In this document: in pieces, positions 26,125 to 34,454 of the stretch
How the letters are laid out: the number at the start of each line of letters is the position of its first letter
Position numbering within the stretch: the first letter of the stretch is position 1
Assembly (NCBI GenBank): GCA_947591475.1
Contig: CANQDE010000002.1
Span: forward strand, 186,001-250,000
Direction of reading: 5' to 3'
From: an uncultured Alistipes sp.
GTDB lineage: Bacteria; Bacteroidota; Bacteroidia; Bacteroidales; Rikenellaceae
DNA length: 64,000 nt
The notes under the pieces: model-generated
Database searches by the model: none
What the model was told of the DNA's origin: nothing
What the model saw: only the letters and a program-made list of their open reading frames with translations
Program-made: the position numbers and the translations under genes

Positions 26125-27285
26125 TTATCTTGCAAGGAGAGTTTTTAGAAAATCGCAGGCAATAGTTTGATCTATTTGATTACAAAAGTCGGAAAAGATA
26201 AATTTATTAATTTCATTCCCGATCATTTGAGTGGTTCCTCTGGAATTTCGACCAGACCAATGATGTTGTATGACCATGGCTTCGATCAGTTGTTTGTGAT
26301 AGACAGAGCATAAAATTGGCTTCAAAGTCCCGCTTTCATCAATTCCGACGAAATAAAAGAAAAAGATAGATTTGCCATCGGCCATTGCTGTTAGAAATTT
26401 ATCAATATTGAATGCCTTGGGATTTGAGTCCAAATATACTATTTTTGTTTTGATATCTGTAAGTGTATTTCCATTCTCATATTCAATTTGAATGTCTCCG
26501 AGATCATTTTTCGTATCATATAAAGGCAGTTGTTCTTCAATAGTTTGAAGTTCGGATAACATATTTTTGCGCTGATTATCATCCGATGTTATCAAAACTT
26601 CAATAAGACGTCCTCGAATATTCACATTTTCAATTCGTGAAGCGATAAAAATTGCATCTTTAGCTTGTTCTACGCGTTTATTTAAATATTGACGCAATTT
26701 ACTGAAATTATCCGAATTAATAAAGTCGACACTTCTTTTGATAGATTGTATGATGCTTTGTACTGCTTTTTCACCGAAATCAGGTTTGGTTATTCTTGGC
26801 TCGATGTGATGTGTTGCTTCAACCAAACGCTGTAAATTTTCTTTCCATGTAATTCCGGTATGGAAAGGGAATAATTTGGCAACATTTTCTTCATTGTTGG
26901 GTATATTATGATATACTTTGAAAATATTGCTTCCATTGAAACTGCCTTTAATATTATCCATACTAAGTTCTTGTGAACTATGGCTGATTTTTTCAAGGAA
27001 TGTGGAATTTGCTAAATAGAACCTGTTCGGTTGTGATCTGCATACCAAAATTATAAAAAATGGAATGTGATCGTATTTTTGTAATGCAGAAAGAGATAAA
27101 ACCGTATTGGAGAAACTCCCCGTTCTCGAATAACAGAATCTGACAGCAAAAGAATCACAATATAAAATTTTGCGATCTGTCGTAAGATTAAAAGTCGTTT
27201 TTGCAAGTTTTACAAGATTCGCCTTATCTGATTCAAATTTATTTTTATTGAAAAAATCGATAAAATTTTTAATATTTTGATGCAT
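26125..27285 (-). CDS. Probable type II restriction endonuclease
   Basis: The 386-residue product is Lys/Asn/Ile-rich and much more AT-rich than the flanking genes. I do not recognise a named restriction family. A PD-(D/E)xK-like site can be seen: NDLGDIQIEYENGN followed by TDIKTKIVYLDS, giving an acidic residue and the DxK pair. Together with the methyltransferase gene 9 bases upstream on the same strand this makes a restriction partner very likely. The recognition sequence cannot be told. Confidence 0.72.
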   Translation of the reverse strand: MHQNIKNFIDFFNKNKFESDKANLVKLAKTTFNLTTDRKILYCDSFAVRFCYSRTGSFSNTVLSLSALQKYDHIPFFIILVCRSQPNRFYLANSTFLEKISHSSQELSMDNIKGSFNGSNIFKVYHNIPNNEENVAKLFPFHTGITWKENLQRLVEATHHIEPRITKPDFGEKAVQSIIQSIKRSVDFINSDNFSKLRQYLNKRVEQAKDAIFIASRIENVNIRGRLIEVLITSDDNQRKNMLSELQTIEEQLPLYDTKNDLGDIQIEYENGNTLTDIKTKIVYLDSNPKAFNIDKFLTAMADGKSIFFFYFVGIDESGTLKPILCSVYHKQLIEAMVIQHHWSGRNSRGTTQMIGNEINKFIFSDFCNQIDQTIACDFLKTLLAR

Positions 27286-27294
27286 ATCTCTTTC

Positions 27295-28263
27295 CTAAAT
27301 ATTTCTTGATTTTTTTTCTATCACTCGTTGAATGGGTAATGTGTTTCTTTCCCAAAACACATTATTGACATATCCTTGTATTTCATGATTATTATCTGCT
27401 GTTTCTAACCTTTTTTCTGCAAAATAACAATACTCTTCATTGATTTCAATTCCACAATAATGTCTCCCAAGTTTTTTTGCAACGACACTTGCTGTACCAC
27501 TACCTAAGAATGGATCAAAAATCATAGCATTAGGCCGAGACGATGCCAAAATCAGTTTTGCATATAATTTCTCCGGTTTTTGTGTTGGATGATCTGTGTT
27601 TTCAGGCATCGACCAAAATGGTATACTGATATCATCCCAAAAGTTCGATGGATAAGTTATTCTGAAATTCCCTTCATGGCTTGCAATCCAATCTTTAGGT
27701 TGCTTATCATCTGTTTTATATGGAGCGATTACTTTACGTTTCATTTTTACCGATTCAACGTCGAAGAAGTAATCTTTGGGGTCGTTAACTGCAAACCAAA
27801 TATCTTCCATCCCGTTTTTCCAATTATTCAAGGCTCCTCTGCCCTTTTCTCTTTGCCAAGTGATACGATTTATAATTGTCAAATATCGACTTATTACACG
27901 ATGCAACGCGGCTGTACTTTTCCAGTCTCCGCATACATACATACTACCATTGGGTTTTAGCTTTCGATGTACATCGGAAAACCATAATTCTAAATAGGAT
28001 TCGTATGTTTGATCGTCGGATGCGGAAAATTTCAGCCCGTTGAAATTTTTCGATAAATTATAAGGAGGATCAATAATAATCAAATCAGCAAATCGGTCTG
28101 GAATATTTTTAATGACTTGCAAAAGATCCCCATGTATAGTTTTATCTAAAAAATCGGTATCAGCCGAGATATTTGTATATTCAATAATACGATCCTTTAA
28201 TCGTATTCGGTCGAGATCTGTTATGGTTAAAGTCCTATTGCGTTCCGCTCGTTGTGTTTTCAT
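27295..28263 (-). CDS. Type II DNA methyltransferase, beta class (N6-adenine or N4-cytosine)
   Basis: The 322-residue product has the catalytic motif DPPYNLSKNF (motif IV) N-terminal to the SAM-binding motif FDPFLGSGTASVVAKKLGR (motif I). This order defines the beta class. The other blocks are HGDLLQVIKNIP and HPTQKPEKLYAKLI. The gene is AT-rich and its ATG overlaps the murA stop as ATGA, so its translation is probably coupled to murA. It should protect host DNA from the adjacent endonuclease. Confidence 0.88.
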   Translation of the reverse strand: MKTQRAERNRTLTITDLDRIRLKDRIIEYTNISADTDFLDKTIHGDLLQVIKNIPDRFADLIIIDPPYNLSKNFNGLKFSASDDQTYESYLELWFSDVHRKLKPNGSMYVCGDWKSTAALHRVISRYLTIINRITWQREKGRGALNNWKNGMEDIWFAVNDPKDYFFDVESVKMKRKVIAPYKTDDKQPKDWIASHEGNFRITYPSNFWDDISIPFWSMPENTDHPTQKPEKLYAKLILASSRPNAMIFDPFLGSGTASVVAKKLGRHYCGIEINEEYCYFAEKRLETADNNHEIQGYVNNVFWERNTLPIQRVIEKKSRNI

Positions 28264-29579
28264 AAATCAGTTTTTTCAAGTCGTTCAATTTTGGCTCCCA
28301 GCGCATTCAGCCGGCCGTCGATGTCCTTGTATCCGCGATCGATCTGGTCGATATTCTGAATCGTCGAAGTTCCTTCCGCCGACATCGCGGCAATCAATAG
28401 CGCCACGCCCGCACGTATATCCGGCGAGGTCATGCGCGTGGCCCGCAGCCGATGTTCGTGATTGTGGCCGATGACCGTCGCGCGGTGGGGGTCGCACAGG
28501 ATGATTTGTGCCCCCATGTCGATCAACTTGTCGACGAAGAACAGGCGGCTTTCGAACATCTTCTGATGGATGAGCACCGCGCCTTTCGCTTGCGTGGCGA
28601 CCACCAAGAAAATCGAAAGCAAGTCGGGCGTCAGCCCGGGCCATGGCGCATCGGCGATGGTCATGATCGACCCGTCGATGAAGGTTTCGATGCGATAGTG
28701 ATCCTGTTCCGGAACATAGATGTCGTCGCCCCGTTGTTCGAACCGGATGCCCATGCGCGCGAACTGGGCCGGAATGATGCCCAGATTTTCGTAGGAGACG
28801 TTTTTAATCGTCAACTCCGAGCGGGTCATGGCGGCCATGCCGATGAAACTGCCGACTTCGATCATATCGGGCAGCAGCGTGTGTTCTGTGCCTCCGAGCG
28901 ATTCGACGCCTTCGATGGTCAGCAGGTTCGAGGCGATGCCCGAGATGCGGGCGCCCATGCGGTTGAGCATCTTGCAGAGCTGTTGCAGATAAGGTTCGCA
29001 AGCGGCGTTGTAGATCGTCGTCGTGCCTTTGGTCAGGGCGGCGGCCATCACGATGTTGGCCGTACCGGTTACCGAGGCTTCGTCCAATAGCATGTAGGTA
29101 CCTTGCAGGTCGCGGCCTTCGACCACGAAAAATTCGTCGGCCACGTCGAAATTGAACTTGGCGCCTAATTTCTGGAATCCCAGGAAGTGGGTGTCCAACC
29201 GTCGCCGGCCGATTTTGTCGCCGCCCGGCTTGGGAATGTAGCCTACGCCGAAACGGGCCAGCATCGGTCCGATGAGCATCACTGAGCCGCGCAGCTTGGT
29301 GCAGCGTTGGCGATAGTCTTCGCTGCGCAGATAGTCGAAGTCGATTTCACGGGCACGGAACGTATAGGTGTCTTCGGCGGGATGTTCCACTTCGACGCCC
29401 ATGCGACGCAGTAGTTCGATGAGTTGCAGGACATCGAGAATCTGGGGTACGTTGTGTACGATGACCCGTTCGGGGGTCAACAGGGTTGCGCAAAGAATTT
29501 GCAGCGCCTCGTTTTTGGCGCCTTGCGGGGTGATCGTTCCGTGAAGTCGGTGGCCTCCTTCGACTTTGAATACTGCCAT
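28260..29579 (-). CDS. murA: UDP-N-acetylglucosamine 1-carboxyvinyltransferase, Asp-type active site
   Basis: MurA adds enolpyruvate to UDP-GlcNAc, the first committed step of peptidoglycan synthesis. The 439-residue protein has GAKNEALQI with Lys23-Asn24, the loop PGGDKIGRRRLDTHF, and the IDRGY ending. The loop residue that is Cys115 in E. coli is Asp121 here. Asp at this position is known to preserve activity while removing the target of fosfomycin. A partial -7 box (TAACTTTG, 29634-29627) lies about 50 bases upstream. The stop overlaps the start of the acquired methyltransferase gene. Confidence 0.92.
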   Translation of the reverse strand: MAVFKVEGGHRLHGTITPQGAKNEALQILCATLLTPERVIVHNVPQILDVLQLIELLRRMGVEVEHPAEDTYTFRAREIDFDYLRSEDYRQRCTKLRGSVMLIGPMLARFGVGYIPKPGGDKIGRRRLDTHFLGFQKLGAKFNFDVADEFFVVEGRDLQGTYMLLDEASVTGTANIVMAAALTKGTTTIYNAACEPYLQQLCKMLNRMGARISGIASNLLTIEGVESLGGTEHTLLPDMIEVGSFIGMAAMTRSELTIKNVSYENLGIIPAQFARMGIRFEQRGDDIYVPEQDHYRIETFIDGSIMTIADAPWPGLTPDLLSIFLVVATQAKGAVLIHQKMFESRLFFVDKLIDMGAQIILCDPHRATVIGHNHEHRLRATRMTSPDIRAGVALLIAAMSAEGTSTIQNIDQIDRGYKDIDGRLNALGAKIERLEKTDL

Positions 29580-29685
29580 AACGCTGTTCGAATACTTTTC
29601 GGAACCGTTCGGTTCGGTCTTGTTGACAAAGTTAACAACATTTCGTGCTTTTTTCCGCTTTCGGGGAATTTTTTCGCGAAAAATT

Positions 29686-29715
29686 TTTGCGGTTGATTTT
29701 TTTATTGTACTTTTG
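29686..29715 (+). promoter_or_regulatory. Promoter of rpmH
   Basis: TTTG (29686-29689), 18 bases, then TACTTTTG (29708-29715). The leader to the ATG at 29829 would be about 105 bases. The spacing is slightly short of the usual 19-21. Confidence 0.55.
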
Positions 29716-29828
29716 CAATCCGGTGATTTGGCGGTTGGGCCAGCGTAGTTTTACGGCGCAGAGCGTTCAGTAAATTCGCGGTTCTCCGCCCGAAAAGAGT
29801 GGAAAAACAATAAAAACAGAGTATAGCT

Positions 29829-29996
29829 ATGGCAATGAAAAGAACCTACCAGCCGTCGCGTCGGAAACGGATCAACAAACACGGATTCCGTCAGCGCATG
29901 GCTACGGCCGAGGGTCGTAAGGTATTGGCGGCACGTCGTGCCAAGGGTCGTAAGAAGTTGACCGTATCGGACGAATCGACGTTCAAGTACGCATAA
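29829..29996 (+). CDS. rpmH: Ribosomal protein L34
   Basis: This short basic gene encodes 55 residues, [20 protein letters not shown] at the start and a [20 protein letters not shown] region near the end, which is the L34 pattern with the Bacteroidota-type C-terminal extension. It has its own promoter upstream and an intrinsic terminator downstream, so it is a monocistronic unit here, with no dnaA or rnpA beside it. Confidence 0.95.
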   Translation: MAMKRTYQPSRRKRINKHGFRQRMATAEGRKVLAARRAKGRKKLTVSDESTFKYA

Positions 29997-30021
29997 CTTT
30001 CGCACGACGCACGAAGGATGA

Positions 30022-30049
30022 AAGCCGACCTTGTGGGGTCGGCTTTTCT
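30022..30049 (+). terminator. Intrinsic terminator of rpmH
   Basis: AAAGCCGACC and GGGTCGGCTTT form a stem around a TTGTG loop, followed by TTCT. It lies 25 bases after the L34 stop codon. Confidence 0.85.
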
Positions 30050-30099
30050 GATGTTTATTACAAATTACACGAGTAATCAAGACCGTATCACCTTGCTGG

Positions 30100-30187
30100 T
30101 TCGGACCGAAGCCCCCGCCAAGGCGGGGGTTTGGGGGTGGGTCAAATCTGTAAACGCGGCTTCGCCGCGAGCACCACGACCGCCGGC
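30100..30187 (+). repeat. Two-hairpin dispersed repeat, family A copy 3
   Basis: Stem 1 is GCCCCCGCC/GGCGGGGGT, the linker TTGGGGGTGGGTCAAATCTG, and stem 2 CGCGGC/GCCGCG around TTC. It sits between rpmH and the acetyltransferase gene. Confidence 0.8.
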
Positions 30188-30221
30188 AATGTAAATCCAT
30201 TCACTAATTTGATTCGGTATT

Positions 30222-30764
30222 ATGACTAATGACTTAATATCCGATCGCTTGTTTTTGCGGACTTGGCGCATCGACGACGCCGAAACGTTGTATGAATTGG
30301 CAAGCGATGAACGGGTTGGGCCGGCTGCCGGTTGGTTGCCTCATCGGTCGCCGGAGGAGAGCGCCGAGGTAATCCGTTCGGTGTTCAGCGCGCCGGAGAC
30401 TTATGCGGTCGTATTGCGCGATACGGAACGCATCGTCGGGTGTATCGGATTGATGGGGGCCGGTGCGAGCAACCTCGCGATTGCTTCCGACGAAGCAGAG
30501 GTCGGGTATTGGCTCGGTGTGCCTTATTGGGGGCAGGGGTTGATGACCGAGGCTTTGCGATTGTTGATGCGTCGGGCTTTCGAGACGTTGGGATATTCCG
30601 CCTTGTGGTGCGGTTGGTTCGACGGCAACACCCGATCGGAACGGGTGCAGAAGAAGTGCGGATTCCGTTATCTTCGTACGGAGCACGACCGGATATGGCC
30701 GCTTACGGGCGTAGTTCGAACACAACATATCAGTCGTATCACGCGCTCTGAATATTTTTATTAA
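30222..30764 (+). CDS. GNAT-family N-acetyltransferase, RimJ/RimL type
   Basis: The 180-residue protein begins SDRLFLRTWRIDDAETLYELASDERVG, has the acetyl-CoA-binding region EVGYWLGVPYWGQGLMTEALRLLMRRAFETLG, and ends with the WFDGNTRSERVQKKCGFRYL motif typical of RimJ/RimL-like enzymes. The substrate (protein N-terminus, antibiotic or metabolite) is unknown. The last codons (EYFY) are supplied by TTTTTATTAA, the start of a family D repeat, so the native C-terminus may have been replaced by repeat DNA. Confidence 0.85.
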   Translation: MTNDLISDRLFLRTWRIDDAETLYELASDERVGPAAGWLPHRSPEESAEVIRSVFSAPETYAVVLRDTERIVGCIGLMGAGASNLAIASDEAEVGYWLGVPYWGQGLMTEALRLLMRRAFETLGYSALWCGWFDGNTRSERVQKKCGFRYLRTEHDRIWPLTGVVRTQHISRITRSEYFY

Positions 30765-31140
30765 CTGGTACGGATCGGCCCGTTTGAACGGGGTTCCCGA
30801 TGCGGTAGAGTGTTCCAGTGCTTTTTGTCGCTTTCTTCGCTGCCCGCTGTTTTTCTTGAAAACGTTGTGATTCGTACCAGTTAATAATAATGCGGCCCGA
30901 TGGGCCGCGCGGGACGAAGCCTCCGCCCGCGGAGGCCCGCCTATCGGCGTTCACTCCGCAGGCTTCGCCCCGCGCCTTTTAGAAGGCGTTCCTTATGCGA
31001 TGGAGCCTGCGTATGCTTATTAAGGTTATCTTCGCTTCCGCTGGTTGTTAGGGTCATCGCCGCTGTCGGCCCTCCCCAAAGACGGTGGGCAGCGATGATA
31101 ACGGTCGTAAGCAAGACGACCGTCTATCGCGCTAATAATA
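30757..31140. repeat. Composite repeat block, including a small inverted-repeat element
   Basis: TTATTAACTGGTACGGATC (30758-30776) is mirrored by GATTCGTACCAGTTAATAA (30869-30887), enclosing about 90 bases that include TTCCCGATGCGGTAGAG. A GC-rich block (30893-30985) and a second TTCCTTATGCGATGGAGC module follow. Last comes a TTATTATTAGCGCGATAGA module on the minus strand that supplies the end of the DUF4924 gene. About 200 bp are nearly identical to 34100-34290. Confidence 0.8.
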
Positions 31141-31675
31141 ATTCGCCGCGTTCGACTTTGCCGTGGAGGGCGGAGAGTTCGGCAATTACAGGGGAGATGA
31201 ATTCGAGCGTGTCCGTTACGGCCGATTTTCCGCCTTCGCCCTTGATGCGATAGAGCATCGCCGCATAGAGGGCTCGGAAACAGAGTTCTGTGTCGTTCAT
31301 ACCCGGATTGCCGATAATCGCGCGCAAACGAGGCAGCTCCGGTTCCAGTTTCGCATAGGTGGCGCGATAGTGGGCGCCGGACGGATCGCGCAGCAATTGC
31401 AAATGGAGGTCATGCAAATCGGTTATCAAGTGTAGCGTGTGTTCCAGATGGCCTTTTTCCTCCTTACCCTCTTGGCGCAGCAGATTGGCCAAGTCCATGT
31501 ACCACATCAAAAAGACCGATTTCTGTTCTTCCGACAAATCCTTGCGCGGGGCCACTAACTGTGAATAAATGGCCTCCGGACTGAATTGCAAGGCGCGGAG
31601 CAGATCTTCCAATTGCCAGAGATAGAGAATGTATTCGGCGATATTCTCGCGCCGTTTGGCTTGTGCGATGTCCAT
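31124..31675 (-). CDS. DUF4924 family protein
   Basis: The 183-residue soluble helical protein begins MDIAQAKRRENIAEYILYLWQLEDLLRA and has the FMDLANLLRQEG-like and GMNDTELCFRALYAAMLYRIKG segments characteristic of the Bacteroidota-restricted family DUF4924. The function is unknown. It follows the phosphate transporter gene by 11 bases and is probably in the same operon. Its last codons (LLLAR, stop TAG) fall inside a TTATTAGCGCGATAG repeat module. Confidence 0.75.
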   Translation of the reverse strand: MDIAQAKRRENIAEYILYLWQLEDLLRALQFSPEAIYSQLVAPRKDLSEEQKSVFLMWYMDLANLLRQEGKEEKGHLEHTLHLITDLHDLHLQLLRDPSGAHYRATYAKLEPELPRLRAIIGNPGMNDTELCFRALYAAMLYRIKGEGGKSAVTDTLEFISPVIAELSALHGKVERGELLLAR

Positions 31676-31686
31676 GTTTTGCGGGG

Positions 31687-33942
31687 TTATTCGCGTACAT
31701 CCGCCTGCGGTTTAATCCACGTCGTGGAGCCCGCCGTGCGGTGGTTGAGGAAGTATTGTTGCGATTTCAGCAGATTGCGCGATTGGAGCACCATGTTTTT
31801 CGTCTCGGTGAGAATCGTCAGATAGAGCATCGAGGCTTTCGTGTTCGACCGGGCTTCGTTGATGCGTGTCAGCTCCGATTTGATGGCTTCGGCAATCGAT
31901 TCGAACAGTTGATCGCGCAGCGCGAGCACCATTTCGATGTCCGTGAAATCGCCCGTGCGCAGCATGACGTTGATATGGCGATAGATGGATTCCACATCGT
32001 CGTTAATCGACATCAAATCCTTCGCCTGCTCTTTCGACAGTCCTTCGTGGTTGTTGTCGATGTGTTCGAATGCCGGTCGCGTGATGTGCATCAGTGCCTT
32101 GGTCATTTCATTCAGATAATCAACGATTTGCACATAGTAATGGGCCGTGTTGACATCGCTCGTTTGCAGATGTTTGAGCGTGGGCAGCAGCGTGTATTTG
32201 CGTTCGCGCGATTGATAGAACAGGTCGTTGGCCACCTTGACCATGTTGCGCAGCTCCTTGCGGTTCTCCTTCATGACGGCCAGCAGCGTGCGGTCGTAGA
32301 TTTTCGTCGCGCATTCCATCGTCGTGCAGACTTCGTTGCGCAGACTGAGGATGACCTCTTCGAGCGTGTTTTGTTGCGGCTTATTCTGTGTTGCGGACTC
32401 CTCTTTGCCCTTCTTAGAAAAATTGCTGCGGATCAGCATCCAACCGCAGAGGAGCGTTACGATGACGAATGCGGGCATTTTGCCGTAAATCAATACGAGC
32501 CCGACGACGAATGCGATTAGGAACCCGCCTAATGCAGTGATGAACCATCCGGCGACCACGGTCGTTACGCCCGATATGCGGTACACGGCGCTTTCGCGGC
32601 CCCATGCACGGTCGGCGAGCGACGAGCCCATCGCAACCATGAAGCAGACGTAGGTGGTGGAGAGCGGCAGCTTGAGCGACGTCGCTAACGAAATCAGCAG
32701 GGCCGAGGTGGTCAGATTGACCGTTGCGCGAATCATATCGTACGGGGCGCCGCTGTGTTCGACGTCTTCGAATTCGAATCGGCGGGCGACGGCTTTGCGA
32801 ATGCGTTGGGGAACCGTCCTTTCCAAACCTGCGTTGATGTTGAGCGCGATTCGGACGATGGTGCGCGAAAATACCGACGAGCCGTATTGTTCGCCTTCGC
32901 CCTCCTCTTGAGCCGAGAGCGACAGTTCGGTTTGCGATACGTGCATCGCCTTTTTCGAAGTCCAGAGCGTGAAGATCATCACCAAACCGGCTGCCAGCAG
33001 GATAAAGAAGTTGGCCGGTACGTTTTCGGCCAGCGCGCCCATCATCATGGCCGTGTCGCCCGTTTGACGGGCGATGCTATAGGCATCGAATCCGGCCACC
33101 GGCACACCGATGAAGTTCACCAAGTCGTTGCCGGCGAAGGCCAGCGCCAGCGCGAAGGTGCCCGACAGAATGGTGATGCGCAGGATATTGATTTTGAACC
33201 GTTGCACTAAGTAGAGCAGCAACGAGCAGACCACCCAGCAGATGAAAAGCGAAAGCAGCAGATGATGTTCGATGAAGATGATGACCGCACGGTCGGCGAG
33301 CATGCCTTTCAGCCCTTTGAATACGGCGAAATAGACGATGGCCGTCAACGAAGCGCCGCACCAGAGCGAGCCGAAGCGGCGGAACACGGCCATGTAGCGG
33401 AACGAGAAGATAAGCCGTGAGACGTACATCACCAAGGTGCCGCACGTGAAAGCGATGACGACCGACAGCAGGATGGCCGAAACGATACCCATGGCGCGCG
33501 AGGTGTTGATGAAGTCGCCTAATGAACTGACGGTGAGTTCCGGAGCGGCGGATATTTTGAAGACCGACACGGCGATAGCCGAACCCAACAGACAGAAAAT
33601 CAGCGATACGGTCGTCGAGGTGGGGAGTCCCCACGAGTTGTAGAGGTCGAGCAGGATGACATTGGCGAACATGGCGCCGAGATAGAGGATCATCACCTCG
33701 TGGAACGAGAACATGCCCGGATTGAACATGCCGCTGCGGGCGACCTCCATCATGCCGCTCGACGTAACGACACCCACGAGGATGCCGACCGAAGCGACCA
33801 ACAGAATGGTGCGGAGCGAAGCGGCTTTGGAGCCGAGGGCCGAATTGAGAAAATTGACTGCATCGTTCGTAACGCCGACGAACAAGCCGGTAATCGCAAG
33901 GATAGCCAGAATGCCGATGATTACGGTGTAGAATTCGCTCAT
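31687..33942 (-). CDS. PiT-family inorganic phosphate transporter with C-terminal PhoU-like domain
   Basis: The 751-residue protein has a duplicated PiT core. The first half holds GVTNDAVNFLNSALGSKAAS and GLPTSTTVSLIF, the second LAFAGNDLVNFIGVPVAG and LPLSTTYVCFMVAMGSSLADRAWGRES. Residues about 520-740 are soluble and helical (LRNEVCTTMECATKIYDRTLLAVMKENRKELRNM), like PhoU or PhoU-like regulator domains fused to some PiT carriers in Bacteroidota. It should import phosphate with H+ or Na+. A -7-like TAAATTTG lies at 33973-33966. Confidence 0.88.
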   Translation of the reverse strand: MSEFYTVIIGILAILAITGLFVGVTNDAVNFLNSALGSKAASLRTILLVASVGILVGVVTSSGMMEVARSGMFNPGMFSFHEVMILYLGAMFANVILLDLYNSWGLPTSTTVSLIFCLLGSAIAVSVFKISAAPELTVSSLGDFINTSRAMGIVSAILLSVVIAFTCGTLVMYVSRLIFSFRYMAVFRRFGSLWCGASLTAIVYFAVFKGLKGMLADRAVIIFIEHHLLLSLFICWVVCSLLLYLVQRFKINILRITILSGTFALALAFAGNDLVNFIGVPVAGFDAYSIARQTGDTAMMMGALAENVPANFFILLAAGLVMIFTLWTSKKAMHVSQTELSLSAQEEGEGEQYGSSVFSRTIVRIALNINAGLERTVPQRIRKAVARRFEFEDVEHSGAPYDMIRATVNLTTSALLISLATSLKLPLSTTYVCFMVAMGSSLADRAWGRESAVYRISGVTTVVAGWFITALGGFLIAFVVGLVLIYGKMPAFVIVTLLCGWMLIRSNFSKKGKEESATQNKPQQNTLEEVILSLRNEVCTTMECATKIYDRTLLAVMKENRKELRNMVKVANDLFYQSRERKYTLLPTLKHLQTSDVNTAHYYVQIVDYLNEMTKALMHITRPAFEHIDNNHEGLSKEQAKDLMSINDDVESIYRHINVMLRTGDFTDIEMVLALRDQLFESIAEAIKSELTRINEARSNTKASMLYLTILTETKNMVLQSRNLLKSQQYFLNHRTAGSTTWIKPQADVRE

Positions 33943-34030
33943 ACGTGATGATGGTAGGAAACGAACAAATTTAAGGCTTTTTTTTCGATGTCGTCGGTCT
34001 CTCCTGCATTGTTAACGTTAATTTAACATT

Positions 34031-34360
34031 CTTATTAACGCGGTAGACCGACATCTTGCTTTCGACCGTTATCTTCGCTTCCGACCGCCGCTTTTGAAAG
34101 CCCCGTTTGAACGGGGTTCCCGATGCGGTAGAGCGTTCCAGTGCTTTTTATCGCTTTCTTCGCTGCCGACCGTTTTGCCTAAAAATGATGCGGCCCGATG
34201 GGCCGCGCGGGCCGAAGCCTCCGCCCGCGGAGGCCCGCCTATCGGCGTTCACTCCGCAGTCTTCGCCCCGCGCCGCTGCTTTTAAAAGCAGTTCCCGATG
34301 CGATGGAGCCTTATTACAATTCAGATTGTCATCTTCGCTGCCGACCGTTTGAACGGGACG
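34031..34360. repeat. Composite repeat block, second large copy
   Basis: It starts with TTATTAACGCGGTAGA, then ACCGTTATCTTCGCTTCCGACC. A hairpin GCCCCGTTTGAACGGGG leads into TTCCCGATGCGGTAGAG. The GC-rich block 34188-34280 matches 30893-30985 almost base for base. A final hairpin GCTTTTAAAAGC is followed by another TTCCCGATGCGATGGAG module. The spacer 33943-34454 holds no gene. Confidence 0.8.
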
Positions 34361-34454
34361 ATTCAAAAAGCGGTGAATACAAAACAAGCGGGGCCTTGTG
34401 TAGGCCTCGCTTGTTCGCGCATTGGGTTATGGATGTTGATGCCCGCTTCGGTGA

